Source: Bryobacterales bacterium (GTDB lineage: Bacteria; Acidobacteriota; Terriglobia; Bryobacterales; Bryobacteraceae). From it: DNA of 64,000 nucleotides. Under the pieces are notes generated by a model, which was given only the letters and a program-made list of their open reading frames with translations, did no database searches and was not told where the DNA came from. Where the stretch lies: assembly GCA_016789905.1 (NCBI GenBank), contig JAEUQC010000063.1:1-64000 (forward strand), written 5' to 3'. Of the stretch, positions 33,680-43,407 are shown piece after piece; position 1 is the stretch's first letter; the number at the start of each line of letters is the position of its first letter. The position numbers were made by a program, and so were the translations under genes.

Positions 33680-35962
33680 ATGGTACGCAGCCTGCTTCTT
33701 GGGATCGTTCTGCTTTCGCTCAATCTCGCGGCACAGAACAAGAAAAGCCCGATCGATAAGTTCCGCCAGTTGGAAGAGATCCTTCCGACGCCGAATGAAT
33801 ACCGCACCGCCTCCGGCGCTCCAGGCCACAAATACTGGCAACAGCGGGCCGATTATTCGATCGACGTAGAGTTGGACGATCTAAACCAGAAGATCATCGG
33901 GCGCGCCGCCATTACCTACCACAACAACTCGCCGGACACCCTGACCTATCTTTGGCTTCAACTTGACCAGAACATCTGGGAGCCCCATTCGGACACCGAT
34001 CTGACGGCCACCGCACCGGATTGGAAAAAATTTCCGCTTCCTACGTTCCGGCGATTTATGGATGATCCGTTCGCCGGGGGATACCGCATTGGTCCCGTAA
34101 AAGACGCGACAGGCAAGGAGCTGAATAAACACATCAACCGGACGATGATGCGGGTGGACCTGCCCGCGCCATTGCCCAGCGGCAAGTCCTTCGTCTTCTC
34201 GCTCGATTGGGATTACAAGATCAACAACTCCAAACGAGTCAGCGGCCGGACGGGCGCCGAGTTCTTCCCCAAAGACAACAATTGGCTCTACGAAATTGCC
34301 CAGTGGTTCCCGCGCATGGCTGCTTATAACGACGTGAGCGGCTGGCAGCACAAACAGTTTCTTGGCACCGGTGAATTCACGCTTGAGTTTGGAGACTACA
34401 AGGTGCGAATCACCGCGCCGAACGACCACATTGTGGCCTCCACCGGAGTGCTGCAGAATCCGGAACAGGTGCTGACGCCGCTGCAGCGCCAACGTCTGGC
34501 CGTGGCCAGGACTGCCACAAAGCCGGTGATGATTGTCACCGAAGCCGAAGCCACCGCCAACGAAAAGTCAAAACCCACGGGCAAGAAGACCTGGATTTTC
34601 CACGCCGAAAACGTGCGGGATTTTGCATTCGCGTCGTCCCGAAAATTCGCCTGGGACGCGCAGGGCCACAACATGAACGGCAAGACGATCATGGCCATGT
34701 CGTATTACCCCAAGGAGGGCAACCCGCTGTGGGAACGCTATTCCACTCATGCCATCATTCATACGCTGAACATCTACTCGCGCTACACGTTTGAGTATCC
34801 CTACCCGATCGCCATTAGCGTGAACGGCCCCGTGGGCGGCATGGAGTATCCGATGATTTGCTTCAACGGCCCGCGGCCAAAGGACGACAAAACCTATTCG
34901 GCCCGCACGAAGTATGGGTTAATCAGCGTGGTCATCCACGAAGTGGGCCACAACTATTTCCCCATGATTGTTAACAACGACGAGCGCCAGTGGACATGGC
35001 TCGATGAAGGAATCAACTCGTTCCTTCAGTACCTGGCCGAGGTGGAATGGGAGGATAACTATCCGTCGCGCCGAGGCGATCCGGCCAAGATCGTTGAATA
35101 CATGAAGGGCGAAGGGCACGACCCGATCATGACGAACTCGGAGTCCATCGTTGACCTGGGCGGCAATGCCTATCACAAGACCGCCACGGCGCTGAACATC
35201 TTGCGAGAAACGGTGCTGGGCCGGGAACGATTCGACTTTGCCTTCAAAGAATATGCCCGTCGCTGGATGTTTAAACGGCCCATGCCGGCGGACTTCTTCC
35301 GCACGCTGGAGGACGCAAGCGGAACCGATCTCGATTGGTTCTGGAAGGGCTGGTTCTATACGACCGATATTGTGGACATCTCGATTGACGAGGTGAAGCT
35401 GTACTCGGTAGACACGCAGAATCCGGAGATCGAAAAACCTCTTTCGAAGAAGGAAAAAGAAGCGGAACCGGTCACGCTCTCCGCCCAGCGGAACAAGCCG
35501 ATCCGCAAGCGCGTGGAAGACTTTCCGGAACTCGCTGATTTCTACAACAAATTCGATGAGTTCACCGTTTTGCCCTCGGAAAAGAAGGCCTTTGAGGCCT
35601 TCACTAAGCAGTTCGAAGAGGACGAGAGGAAGCTCTTTGATCCTTCGATGAGCTTTTACTCGGTGTCGCTGAAAAACATTGGCGGACTAGTGATGCCGGT
35701 AATATTGCGAGTGGAATTCGCCGACGGAACGCAGGAAGAACTCCGCATTGCCGCGGAGATTTGGCGGCGGAACAACCTGCAGGTGGAGAAGATCATCGCC
35801 ACCCGTAAGGAGATCAAGTCGATTGCGCTCGACCCCAATCTGGAAACCGCGGATGCCGATACGTCCAACAACTACTGGCCGCGCCGCGCCGTTAAATCGA
35901 AGTTCCAGATATTCAAAGAGGATCGCGACAAGGTAAACCCGATGCGCGAATTGAAGAAGTAG
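33680..35962 (+). CDS. M1-family zinc metallopeptidase, exported, 760 aa
   Basis: The signal peptide is MVRSLLLGIVLLSLNLAAQ. The gluzincin zinc site is HEVGH at residues 420-424 with the third ligand glutamate at 443 (WLDEG), exactly 18 residues later. A GGMEYPM block upstream stands for the exopeptidase GAMEN motif. The N-terminal beta-saddle domain and the C-terminal helical part are both present, with a basic linker near 590. It probably trims peptides in the periplasm. Its stop shares a base with the GTG of the next gene. Confidence 0.93.
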   Translation: MVRSLLLGIVLLSLNLAAQNKKSPIDKFRQLEEILPTPNEYRTASGAPGHKYWQQRADYSIDVELDDLNQKIIGRAAITYHNNSPDTLTYLWLQLDQNIWEPHSDTDLTATAPDWKKFPLPTFRRFMDDPFAGGYRIGPVKDATGKELNKHINRTMMRVDLPAPLPSGKSFVFSLDWDYKINNSKRVSGRTGAEFFPKDNNWLYEIAQWFPRMAAYNDVSGWQHKQFLGTGEFTLEFGDYKVRITAPNDHIVASTGVLQNPEQVLTPLQRQRLAVARTATKPVMIVTEAEATANEKSKPTGKKTWIFHAENVRDFAFASSRKFAWDAQGHNMNGKTIMAMSYYPKEGNPLWERYSTHAIIHTLNIYSRYTFEYPYPIAISVNGPVGGMEYPMICFNGPRPKDDKTYSARTKYGLISVVIHEVGHNYFPMIVNNDERQWTWLDEGINSFLQYLAEVEWEDNYPSRRGDPAKIVEYMKGEGHDPIMTNSESIVDLGGNAYHKTATALNILRETVLGRERFDFAFKEYARRWMFKRPMPADFFRTLEDASGTDLDWFWKGWFYTTDIVDISIDEVKLYSVDTQNPEIEKPLSKKEKEAEPVTLSAQRNKPIRKRVEDFPELADFYNKFDEFTVLPSEKKAFEAFTKQFEEDERKLFDPSMSFYSVSLKNIGGLVMPVILRVEFADGTQEELRIAAEIWRRNNLQVEKIIATRKEIKSIALDPNLETADADTSNNYWPRRAVKSKFQIFKEDRDKVNPMRELKK

Positions 35963-36420
35963 TGCGGCTGCTGGTTGGGCTGTGTTTGTGCGCTTCGTTG
36001 GAGGCACACAAGTTCCACTACAGTCGCACGGAGATCAACTGGAACACGGCGGCGCGAAGGGTGGAGATCATCGCCACGCTGCACGCCGATGACATCGAGA
36101 CCCGCCTGCGACAGTCCCATGCGCAACTGGAACTGGATAGAGACAAGCGGGCTGAGAAGCTCGTTTGCGCCTACACCGCTGGGGCGCTCGCGTTGGGTGC
36201 GTTGCGCCCGCGTTGTATCGGCATGAAGGTGGGCCGTGATTATGTTGACGTTTATCTGGAAGCCGCCGTGGAAGCGCCTCCGAAGGTTTTGACGAATCGG
36301 ATCCTCATTGAGAATCTGCCGGATCAACGCAACGACGTGGAACTGAGAAAGGACGGTAAACTGCTCGGCCCGCGCATTCAATTCAATACTTCTGAAACCC
36401 GCAAGGAAGTTCGCTGGTAA
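35962..36420 (+). CDS. DUF6702-like exported protein, 152 aa
   Basis: GTG start sharing one base with the peptidase stop. A short hydrophobic leader (LLVGLCLCASLEA) is followed by HKFHYSRTEINWNTAARRVE, the histidine-bearing opening of a family found beside M1 peptidases in Bacteroidetes and Acidobacteria. The fold is probably a small beta-sandwich; no enzymatic motif is seen. The direct coupling to the peptidase suggests a partner or secretion accessory for it. Confidence 0.7.
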   Translation: MRLLVGLCLCASLEAHKFHYSRTEINWNTAARRVEIIATLHADDIETRLRQSHAQLELDRDKRAEKLVCAYTAGALALGALRPRCIGMKVGRDYVDVYLEAAVEAPPKVLTNRILIENLPDQRNDVELRKDGKLLGPRIQFNTSETRKEVRW

Positions 36421-36426
36421 CGTCGA

Positions 36427-36432
36427 TATAAT
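36427..36432 (+). promoter_or_regulatory. Consensus -10 TATAAT, leaderless candidate
   Basis: A perfect TATAAT ends 10 nt before the ATG at 36443. The intervening GGCGCTCGTT has no ribosome binding site. There is no good -35 at 17 nt. Confidence 0.45.
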
Positions 36433-36442
36433 GGCGCTCGTT

Positions 36443-38374
36443 ATGCGCTATAGCCTGTTGTTCCTACTTTCCGCGGCTCTGCAAGCCCAGAATGCGACCA
36501 CCGCCGGCCGCTTCCATGTCGAACATCCGACGCTCATGAATCTTGGGTTTGAATGGGCCATCACCGGCGACGCCAATCGCAATGCCACTGTCGATGTGAC
36601 GTTTCGCGCCGTTGGCGAGTCCGGTTGGCGCCCGGCCATGCCGCTTGTCCGTGTCGGCGGTGAGAATATTTACCGCCGCCGGGAGAATCTTGACTACACC
36701 GTCCCCGATGGCTTTGCCGGGAGCATCCTGAATCTTCGGCCGGGCACCGAATACGAGTGCCGGTTTGTGCTGAAGGATGCGGACGGCGCGACCGGCCAAA
36801 CGACGCATACGGTAAAGGTCAAGACCCGCACGGAGCCGATGCCATACGCGGGCGGTCAGATCCGCCACGTCTATTCGCCGGAGTATAAAGGGCCCAAGGT
36901 GGAACCGCATTTCACTAGCGTTTTGCAGGCCTACTACGGCGCCGGGCTTGGTGACTGGTCTGTCGTGTGGGAGCGCCGCGCTCAACCGGGAGATACAATT
37001 CTGGTTCATGCCGGTATCTATCGTCCCGAGCGTTTGAACTATGTCGACCCCATGATGACGCCATTCGATGGGTCTATGTCGCTAACCCTGAAAGGGACTC
37101 CTGAAAAGCCGATTACCATCAAATCCGCGGGCGATGGGCAGGTCATCTTCGACGGCGATGGGAACCACTCGATGTTCGACGTTACCGCGTCGCGCTATCA
37201 CATCTTTGATGGCATCACCATTCGCAATACTGATATCGGCATTCAGGCCGGGCAGAAGGAAGTGCTGGGCGCTGTTGGGCTGACGGTCAAGAACTGCCGC
37301 TTTGAAAACGTCGGTTTCGGGATCTGGACAGAGTATGCCGGATCGTCGGATTTCTACATCGCCGACAATCTAATTCTCGGACGCGAAGACCGCTTCCAAC
37401 TCAATGGCTGGACCGGATTCATGTGGCAGCCCATCGGCAACTACGGTTCTCATCAGCTCAAGAGTTACTACGGAATAAAAGTCTATGGCCCGGGGCACGT
37501 TATCGCTCATAACGCGATTGCGTATTTCCACGATGCCATCGGCATCTCAACCTATGGCACGCCGCCCTCCGACCCCGAAATGCGCGCCTCGTCCATTGAC
37601 ATTTACAACAACGACTTTCACATGTGCAATGACGACTATGTGGAAACCGACGGCGGTGTCCACAACGTACGCGTGATGAACAATCGCGGAGTGAACGCTT
37701 TCCACGGAGGCTATAGTTCACAGCCGACGTTTGGCGGGCCAATTTACTTCATCGGCAACATCCTTTATCACACCACTTCGTCCACCAGTTTCAAATTTTC
37801 GGCTCATCCGGCGGGGTTGTTCGTTTACCACAACACGATCATCAATGAACATCTGGTGGGCGAACCGTACTCGAACGCCCACTGGCGCAACAATCTGATC
37901 CTCAGCAAGAATAGCGGCGGCGGCGTGATGACCTGGGCGAATGCCACGGACGCGTATTCATCGGACTACAACGGCTTCCGGCCGAACCGGAATGGCGCGC
38001 CGCAATACCGCTTTTTCGCTCCGCCGAAAGGGCAGAAGGTCTATGAAACGAAACCGGAGATGTGGAAGTCGTTCGCCTCGTTGAAGGAGTTGGCGGCCGC
38101 GACTGGCCAGGAGACGCACGGAGTAGAAATCGACTACGACATTTTTGAGAACCTGTCGCCGCCGACGGCCACGGACCGCCACAAGGTCTATCATTCGATG
38201 GACCTGAACTTCCAATTGAAGTCCGCCAGCAAGGCCGTGGACGCCGGTGTGGTCATCCCCACTGTGAACGACAACTACACGGGCAAGGCTCCGGATCTTG
38301 GCGCGCTGGAGACGGGCCGGCCGGAGACCAAGTGGGGCCCGCGGTGGATTGCCTGGGCCCCGTTCTACCGCTAG
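36443..38374 (+). CDS. Exported right-handed beta-helix protein, 643 aa
   Basis: A signal peptide (MRYSLLFLLSAALQAQ) leads to a fibronectin-like N-terminal domain (residues 20-130) and then parallel beta-helix repeats, seen as IFDGITIRNTDIGIQAG, VKNCRFENVGFGIW, IDIYNNDFHMCND and FVYHNTIINEH. The fold is that of pectate lyase-like and other polysaccharide-active proteins; no catalytic set can be assigned. A frame start 12 nt earlier overlaps the TATAAT, so the ATG at 36443 is preferred. The stop adjoins a long palindrome (38374-38408). Confidence 0.8.
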   Translation: MRYSLLFLLSAALQAQNATTAGRFHVEHPTLMNLGFEWAITGDANRNATVDVTFRAVGESGWRPAMPLVRVGGENIYRRRENLDYTVPDGFAGSILNLRPGTEYECRFVLKDADGATGQTTHTVKVKTRTEPMPYAGGQIRHVYSPEYKGPKVEPHFTSVLQAYYGAGLGDWSVVWERRAQPGDTILVHAGIYRPERLNYVDPMMTPFDGSMSLTLKGTPEKPITIKSAGDGQVIFDGDGNHSMFDVTASRYHIFDGITIRNTDIGIQAGQKEVLGAVGLTVKNCRFENVGFGIWTEYAGSSDFYIADNLILGREDRFQLNGWTGFMWQPIGNYGSHQLKSYYGIKVYGPGHVIAHNAIAYFHDAIGISTYGTPPSDPEMRASSIDIYNNDFHMCNDDYVETDGGVHNVRVMNNRGVNAFHGGYSSQPTFGGPIYFIGNILYHTTSSTSFKFSAHPAGLFVYHNTIINEHLVGEPYSNAHWRNNLILSKNSGGGVMTWANATDAYSSDYNGFRPNRNGAPQYRFFAPPKGQKVYETKPEMWKSFASLKELAAATGQETHGVEIDYDIFENLSPPTATDRHKVYHSMDLNFQLKSASKAVDAGVVIPTVNDNYTGKAPDLGALETGRPETKWGPRWIAWAPFYR

Positions 38375-38408
38375 CAAAATAATTGGTGCCTGGCACCAAT
38401 TATTTTGC
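38374..38408. repeat. Perfect 17-bp palindrome between convergent genes, copy 1
   Basis: GCAAAATAATTGGTGCC, central T, then its exact complement GGCACCAATTATTTTGC. Transcribed either way it gives a stem with A- and U-rich lower part, fitting a bidirectional terminator for the beta-helix gene (stop 38372-38374) and the TonB receptor (stop 38437). Its core AATTGGTGCC-T-GGCACCAATT recurs at 44738-44758. A second small hairpin (GCGGGG...CCCCGC, 38407-38429) overlaps its right end. Confidence 0.8.
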
Positions 38409-38436
38409 GGGGCGGAGTGCTAGCCCCGCAGCCAAA

Positions 38437-41400
38437 CTAGAATTGATACTTCAGCGCTAACTGAATCACCCGCGGAGATCCGGCGGACGTGATGCGGCCG
38501 AACGCCGCCGCAGCGCGGTTCGCGTTTGGGTTGCCCAGGTTCACGCGGTTCAGCGCGTTGAACGTCTCCATCCGAAACTGCATTTTGTGACGCTCAGTGA
38601 CCGGGATATTTTTGAAAAGCCCGAAGTCCACGTTTACATCGCCCGGTCCACGCATGATGTTCCGGCCAGCGGTGCCGTAGGTGCCCACTGCGTTGAACGC
38701 GAAAGCATCAATGTTGAAGAAACGATCGACAAGCTGGCCAGTTGGCCGCCCGGTGTCGAGGTACGGATTGCCCACCAGATCGGCACGGTCCTGATTTACT
38801 CCGGTGAAAGAGTTGTCCCTGCCCGAGACTACCGTAAACGTTGTACCGCTTTGCAGCGACAGAATGCCATTCATGTCCCATCCGCCGGCCAGGTATTTGA
38901 CTAGCGCAATCCGCTCCTTCAGGCGCGGCAGTTCATAGACGAACGAACCGACAAAACGGTGCGGAATATCCAGGTTGGAAAGCCCGCGATTGAAGCGCTG
39001 ATCAAACGGATTCGGGGAAACAGTGCCGTCGCCGGAAGCATCGTCGATCATCTTCGACCATGTGTAGGAGGCCATCAGTGAGTAGCCCCTTGTGAACCGC
39101 TTGTTCACCGAAACCTGCATGGAATTGTAGTTCGAATTCCCGTCGCTCTTCTGCAGCGCGACGGTGCCGAAATCCGGAGCAAACAGGCGCCGGGCGTTGG
39201 TGTTGGCCGTCGTCGCACCGGTGCGGAATACCGCGGGATTGCCTTCAATTTGGTTGAACAAATGCGTACCCTTGCTGCCCACGTAGGCCAACGTGCCCAC
39301 CCAGGAACCGAAGAACTCGCGCTGCAGGTTGAAGTTCCACTGCTGCATGTAGCCGTTGCTGAAATCGGCGTTGTAGGGCATCATTGTCAACGGCCGGATG
39401 AAGCGGTACGTCCTGCGCGCGTCGGCGGTGGCGGGCGCGGTGAAAGGCCATGGATTGCCTGTATTGGCGTAGGGGTTTTCTACGCTTGGAGGTGCGTCGA
39501 AGGTGAACTTCGCCGCAAATGGCTGCGAGTTCGATGGCTGGTTGTTGGCCTGCTGGCGGATTTGAGACCAGAACACGCCGTAGCCGCCGCGGACGCTGAG
39601 TTTGCCCTTGCCGGAAGGGTCCCAGGCGAAACCGAAGCGCGGCGCCAGGCGGTTGTATTTGGCCTCCATCGCGGAGAAGGGAACTCCCGTGTCGCCGGGG
39701 AACACGACGCCAGCGGGCGCTGTCGGAAACACGGTGCTCTGTTGGCCCGGACGGAACTGGCTGAAGCGGTTGTCGGAATCGGTGAACGGCAGGAATGGGT
39801 CATAGCGAAGACCCAGGTTCAGCGTCAGCCGCGGCTTCACTTTCCAATCGTCCTGCGCGAACAGGCCCCATTCCTTCTGGCGGGGCTGGTTCACCAGCAG
39901 CGAACCTTGCCGGAAATTGAACACCCGGCCCAGAATCAAATCCGCCGCGGAATCGCCGGTGATCTGGCCGTTGAAGACGAGTGCCGGGTCGCCTTCGAAG
40001 AACTCCGACAAGTCCAACTGGGATAGCCGAACACTTCCGCCAACCTTCAGGAAGTGGGCGCCTTTGTTCCAGTTCAGCCGTTCACTAATTTCAAAGTTCC
40101 GGCGGAAGTGTTGGAGCGGATAACGCGTGAAAGCATTGAAGCGCCCGTTGACATTGGTGCTAATCGCATAGGGTATGTCGGATTCGGTGAATGGGCGCGT
40201 GAACTTGGCTCCGAAGTCGTTCCAGTTTTTGTTCCCCGGAACTACGGATAGCTGCCGGCGGTCGATGTCGTTGAACGTGAATTGGAAGCTATTGAGAAGC
40301 GTAGGGCTGAGGATGTGGGTGTCGGAAAGCGACAGGTTGTAGTTGCTGTACTTGATGTTGGCGAACAGGTTGGGCAGGTTGCCAGGCACCTCCTGAAACG
40401 CTTCATCGTTGATCAGGAACCGTCCGCTTACGCGGTTGGCCGAACTAAGCTGATGGTCGATTTTGAAGATTGTATTGTCCTGGTCGTTGGACTGCTGGCT
40501 GGCGAAGCTAAACAGTCCGTCCGCGCGGTTGGGCAGCGGCACGAATGCGTCCAGGAACTTGATGGACGGCTGGGAAATGCGACTCGCCGGGATCGTGCGG
40601 TTGGGGAAGGGCTGGTTGTTGTTCGCCGGGTCCGTGATGGCACGCGCGAGACCGGAAAAGTTTCCTTGGCGCTCTGCCGCCGACGGTACGTTGGCCGTCT
40701 GCGCGCCAGGCGCGGACCGGTCTCGCGTACCTTGGTAGCTCACGAAGAAGAACGTCTTGTCCCGCACGATTCGGCCGCCAAACGTTCCGCCAAACTGGTT
40801 CCGTTTGAATGGCGGCACTGTGTTTGAAAAAAAGTTGCGCGCGTTCAGCTTTTCGTTGCGCAGGAATTCGAACAGGCTCCCGTGCCAATCGTTGGTGCCG
40901 CTCCTGGTCACTGCGTTCATTAACGCGCCGGCGTTGCGTCCGTATTCGGCCGAGTAGGCGTTGGTGTTGATGGAAAACTCTTCCAGCGCGTCGGGCGGAG
41001 GAAAAACGGCAGGGGAATTAAAGTACGGGTCGTGATTGTCGCCGCCATCGAGCACGTAGTTGTTCCCGTTTTGCCGGCTGCCGTTGATGGAGATCGTGTT
41101 GTTCTGTCCTTGCCCGCGGTCGGCTACGGCGCCCGCGCCCGGAACCAGTCGCTGGAGGTCCAGCGCGTTGCGCCCGTTCAGTGGCAACTCGATAATTCGT
41201 TTCGAGTCGATCACTTCCTTCAGCGTTCCCGTTCGCGTTTCCACCTGGACGCTCTCCGCCTCCACGGTTACGCTTTCGGCCACATCGCCGATTTGCAGTG
41301 TAATCGGCACCTGCCGGTTTTCGTCCACCTGCACGCGAATCCCAGTCTGTACGAATTTCTTAAAGCCTTGCCGTTCGGCGGAAATGGAGTAGGCGCCAAT

Positions 41401-41598
41401 GGGAAGCTGTGTGGCGACGTAGTCACCGCGTTCATTGCTGACAACGCTTCGCACTTGCCCTGTCTCCACCTGCAGAATCCGCACCGTTGTGCCTGGTATT
41501 AGGCTGCCGCTCGCATCCGTCACAGTTCCGTAGATCGTCACACTCCCCTGCGCCAGCAAGCTGGCGGCTGCTATTAGACCGAAAAAAAGAAGCTTCAT
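38437..41598 (-). CDS. Oar-like TonB-dependent receptor, 1053 aa
   Basis: After a signal peptide comes a carboxypeptidase-regulatory-like beta-sandwich (VTIYGTVTDASGSLIPGTTV to about residue 105), a plug domain (RIIELPLNGRNALDLQRLVP) and a 22-stranded barrel ending in the usual aromatic residue (LALKYQF). This architecture is abundant in Acidobacteria and imports oligosaccharides or other large substrates across the outer membrane. Long Gln/Asn-rich loops (RQQANNQPSNSQP) are external. It stands alone: no SusD-like partner or TonB box regulator is nearby. TAGACT is 9 nt before the ATG. Confidence 0.93.
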   Translation of the reverse strand: MKLLFFGLIAAASLLAQGSVTIYGTVTDASGSLIPGTTVRILQVETGQVRSVVSNERGDYVATQLPIGAYSISAERQGFKKFVQTGIRVQVDENRQVPITLQIGDVAESVTVEAESVQVETRTGTLKEVIDSKRIIELPLNGRNALDLQRLVPGAGAVADRGQGQNNTISINGSRQNGNNYVLDGGDNHDPYFNSPAVFPPPDALEEFSINTNAYSAEYGRNAGALMNAVTRSGTNDWHGSLFEFLRNEKLNARNFFSNTVPPFKRNQFGGTFGGRIVRDKTFFFVSYQGTRDRSAPGAQTANVPSAAERQGNFSGLARAITDPANNNQPFPNRTIPASRISQPSIKFLDAFVPLPNRADGLFSFASQQSNDQDNTIFKIDHQLSSANRVSGRFLINDEAFQEVPGNLPNLFANIKYSNYNLSLSDTHILSPTLLNSFQFTFNDIDRRQLSVVPGNKNWNDFGAKFTRPFTESDIPYAISTNVNGRFNAFTRYPLQHFRRNFEISERLNWNKGAHFLKVGGSVRLSQLDLSEFFEGDPALVFNGQITGDSAADLILGRVFNFRQGSLLVNQPRQKEWGLFAQDDWKVKPRLTLNLGLRYDPFLPFTDSDNRFSQFRPGQQSTVFPTAPAGVVFPGDTGVPFSAMEAKYNRLAPRFGFAWDPSGKGKLSVRGGYGVFWSQIRQQANNQPSNSQPFAAKFTFDAPPSVENPYANTGNPWPFTAPATADARRTYRFIRPLTMMPYNADFSNGYMQQWNFNLQREFFGSWVGTLAYVGSKGTHLFNQIEGNPAVFRTGATTANTNARRLFAPDFGTVALQKSDGNSNYNSMQVSVNKRFTRGYSLMASYTWSKMIDDASGDGTVSPNPFDQRFNRGLSNLDIPHRFVGSFVYELPRLKERIALVKYLAGGWDMNGILSLQSGTTFTVVSGRDNSFTGVNQDRADLVGNPYLDTGRPTGQLVDRFFNIDAFAFNAVGTYGTAGRNIMRGPGDVNVDFGLFKNIPVTERHKMQFRMETFNALNRVNLGNPNANRAAAAFGRITSAGSPRVIQLALKYQF

Positions 41599-41607
41599 GT
41601 TGCCGCC

Positions 41608-41613
41608 AGTCTA
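41608..41613 (-). promoter_or_regulatory. -10-like TAGACT before the TonB receptor
   Basis: On the minus strand TAGACT is followed by GGCGGCAAC and the ATG at 41598. The 9-nt gap leaves a leader of only a few bases. Confidence 0.35.
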
Positions 41614-41642
41614 TCAACTCCATCGCCTGGCGGCGCGGCGTG

Positions 41643-42680
41643 CTACGGCAGAACCACCATCCCCCACGGCGATCCGGTCAGTGCTATTTTCTTCGTTACC
41701 GTCTTGCCGGCCAGGTCGATCACTGACAAATCGTTAGATGGCCCGTTTGCGCTATAGAGGGTCTTTCCATCCGGAGAAAGAGCAATTCCCCATGGGCGTT
41801 GCCCGACCTCGAATGAACTCTCGACTTTTCGCGCCGCCGTGTCTAGAATGAAGACCTTTTTTCCTCGCCCCGTGCTCACGTAGAGCTTCGAAGCATCCTT
41901 GCTCAGCAGCACCGCCATCGGCTTCACCACACCTGCTTCGCCCAGCGCAATCGTCTCCACCACGGCGTTCTTCTCCACATCCACGTAGACCACAGTTCCA
42001 TCGTTTTCTGCGTTGACCCACACATGCTTCCCGTCCGGCATCCATGCAATAGTACGCGGCCGCCGCCCCACTTTCAGCTTGTTCACCACCTTTTGCGTGG
42101 CCGTATCGATCTTGTAGATCATCCCCGCGTCTTCCGATGTGGCATAGACGTACTTGCCATCCGGACTCATCCTCACGCCTTCCGGTTCCTCGCCTGTGGG
42201 CAGTGTCGCCACGATCTTTTCTGTCGACAGGTCCAGGATCGACACGCCCGCTACATCTTCATTGGAGACGTAAAGGAACTTCCCATCGGCTGTAATGTCG
42301 AACTCTTCCGGATCGCTCCCGCTCTTCAACATTTTCACCACTCTGCCTTGCGCGATGTCGTATACTCCGATGCCATCCGCGCTCTTGTCCGGCGGCGGCA
42401 AGGTGCTTTCATCCACGCCCGGCCCGGCGATGGGCGACCCGCTGAGCGCCACGTAGATCAACTTCCCGTCCGGACTCGCATGGATCCCACGAGGGCGTTT
42501 CCCCAGCGGCACTGTCGCCACCACTTCATGTGTCGCCGAGTCAATCACGCTGAGGTCGCCAGACCGTTCGTTGGTGACATAGATCCGGTATCCGCCCGCC
42601 GGCTTCTCCCCCGCCTTCTCGGGAGCTTTCGCGCAGCCGCCCAAAAATGCCAACAAAATTGCCACAAATCCGTAACGCAT
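41643..42680 (-). CDS. YVTN beta-propeller lipoprotein, 345 aa
   Basis: The lipobox AFLGGC anchors it to a membrane. Seven YVTN/YncE blades are visible, for example IYVTNERSGDLSVIDSATHE, ASPDGKLIYVALSG, SPDGKYVYATSEDAGMIYKI and LSPDGKTLYSANGPSNDLSV. Such propellers often bind metal or partner redox proteins in quinoprotein and surface-layer contexts. It follows the cupredoxin-like gene with 1 nt between, and the dihaem peroxidase lies upstream, so it belongs to a three-gene envelope redox operon. Confidence 0.85.
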   Translation of the reverse strand: MRYGFVAILLAFLGGCAKAPEKAGEKPAGGYRIYVTNERSGDLSVIDSATHEVVATVPLGKRPRGIHASPDGKLIYVALSGSPIAGPGVDESTLPPPDKSADGIGVYDIAQGRVVKMLKSGSDPEEFDITADGKFLYVSNEDVAGVSILDLSTEKIVATLPTGEEPEGVRMSPDGKYVYATSEDAGMIYKIDTATQKVVNKLKVGRRPRTIAWMPDGKHVWVNAENDGTVVYVDVEKNAVVETIALGEAGVVKPMAVLLSKDASKLYVSTGRGKKVFILDTAARKVESSFEVGQRPWGIALSPDGKTLYSANGPSNDLSVIDLAGKTVTKKIALTGSPWGMVVLP

Positions 42681-42681
42681 C

Positions 42682-43395
42682 TCAGTTTCCCTTCAATGTA
42701 AATGTCATCTCGTGGGACGCCGACGCCGCTAGCGTCACGGTCTGCTCCTGGCCCCCCAGCACGGAATCCCAAACCGCTACCGTATATGTTCCCGGCGGCA
42801 CATTGCGAATCGCGAATTCCCCGCCTTCTCCGGTCACGGTGAAGTAGGGATGATCCACCACGCCGATCCATGCTCGCATCCAGCTATGCACATTGCACTT
42901 CACTGGGATCATGATCTCCGGCACGGCGAACTTCCGCGACAATGGCGGGTCCTCCGGCGCCTGACTTTGGTTCCAGTCCCGGTTCTTCTGCGGCTGCGGA
43001 TGAATGTTGTGCGTCACCGGGTCGGAGTTGGTCACCTTGAGCGGCTGCCCCGCCTGCATTCCAATCACCCGTGGTGAAAACCAGCAACCCTTTTGGTCGA
43101 TCACCACCGGCTCCGACGGTACAGCGAACTTCTTTCCTTCCAGACCCGTCTTTAGATACACAAACACGTTTCTCATGCCGGGCTTCTCCGTGATCGAACC
43201 TGCAGCGTACAGTTTCGCGCATTGCGGATCGCTGTCCAACGAAATGACCTTTGCCGGCGGCAGCTTTCCATCCACTCGAATGCTCCCTCGGATCACACCC
43301 GCCGTGGCTTTGTCGGCCTCGAAATAAACTGGCTCCGGCGGAGGCGCCGGCGCGCACGCCGTTAGCAGCAAGAGCAGTGGAATCAGTAGCAGCAC
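42682..43395 (-). CDS. Cupredoxin-like lipoprotein, 237 aa
   Basis: GTG start. The lipobox is LLLLLTAC. The domain carries a likely type 1 copper ligand set: histidine in NSDPVTHNIHPQP and C-x2-H-x2-M in KCNVHSWM. A carboxypeptidase-regulatory-like turn (GGEFAIRNVPPGTYTVAVWD) closes the domain. It should shuttle electrons at the membrane, plausibly to or from the dihaem peroxidase encoded upstream (43408). TAAACT lies 6 nt before the GTG. Confidence 0.75.
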   Translation of the reverse strand: MLLLIPLLLLLTACAPAPPPEPVYFEADKATAGVIRGSIRVDGKLPPAKVISLDSDPQCAKLYAAGSITEKPGMRNVFVYLKTGLEGKKFAVPSEPVVIDQKGCWFSPRVIGMQAGQPLKVTNSDPVTHNIHPQPQKNRDWNQSQAPEDPPLSRKFAVPEIMIPVKCNVHSWMRAWIGVVDHPYFTVTGEGGEFAIRNVPPGTYTVAVWDSVLGGQEQTVTLAASASHEMTFTLKGN

Positions 43396-43401
43396 GTGTC
43401 C

Positions 43402-43407
43402 AGTTTA
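43402..43407 (-). promoter_or_regulatory. -10-like TAAACT before the cupredoxin-like gene
   Basis: On the minus strand TAAACT is followed by GGACAC and the GTG at 43395, a 6-nt gap. It lies between the peroxidase stop and this gene, so it would be an internal operon promoter. Confidence 0.3.

Noticed and set aside
24000-42000. dif site in the region of skew reversal
   Set aside because: The intergenic gaps were read for the XerC/XerD-type 28-mer pattern and none was recognised.
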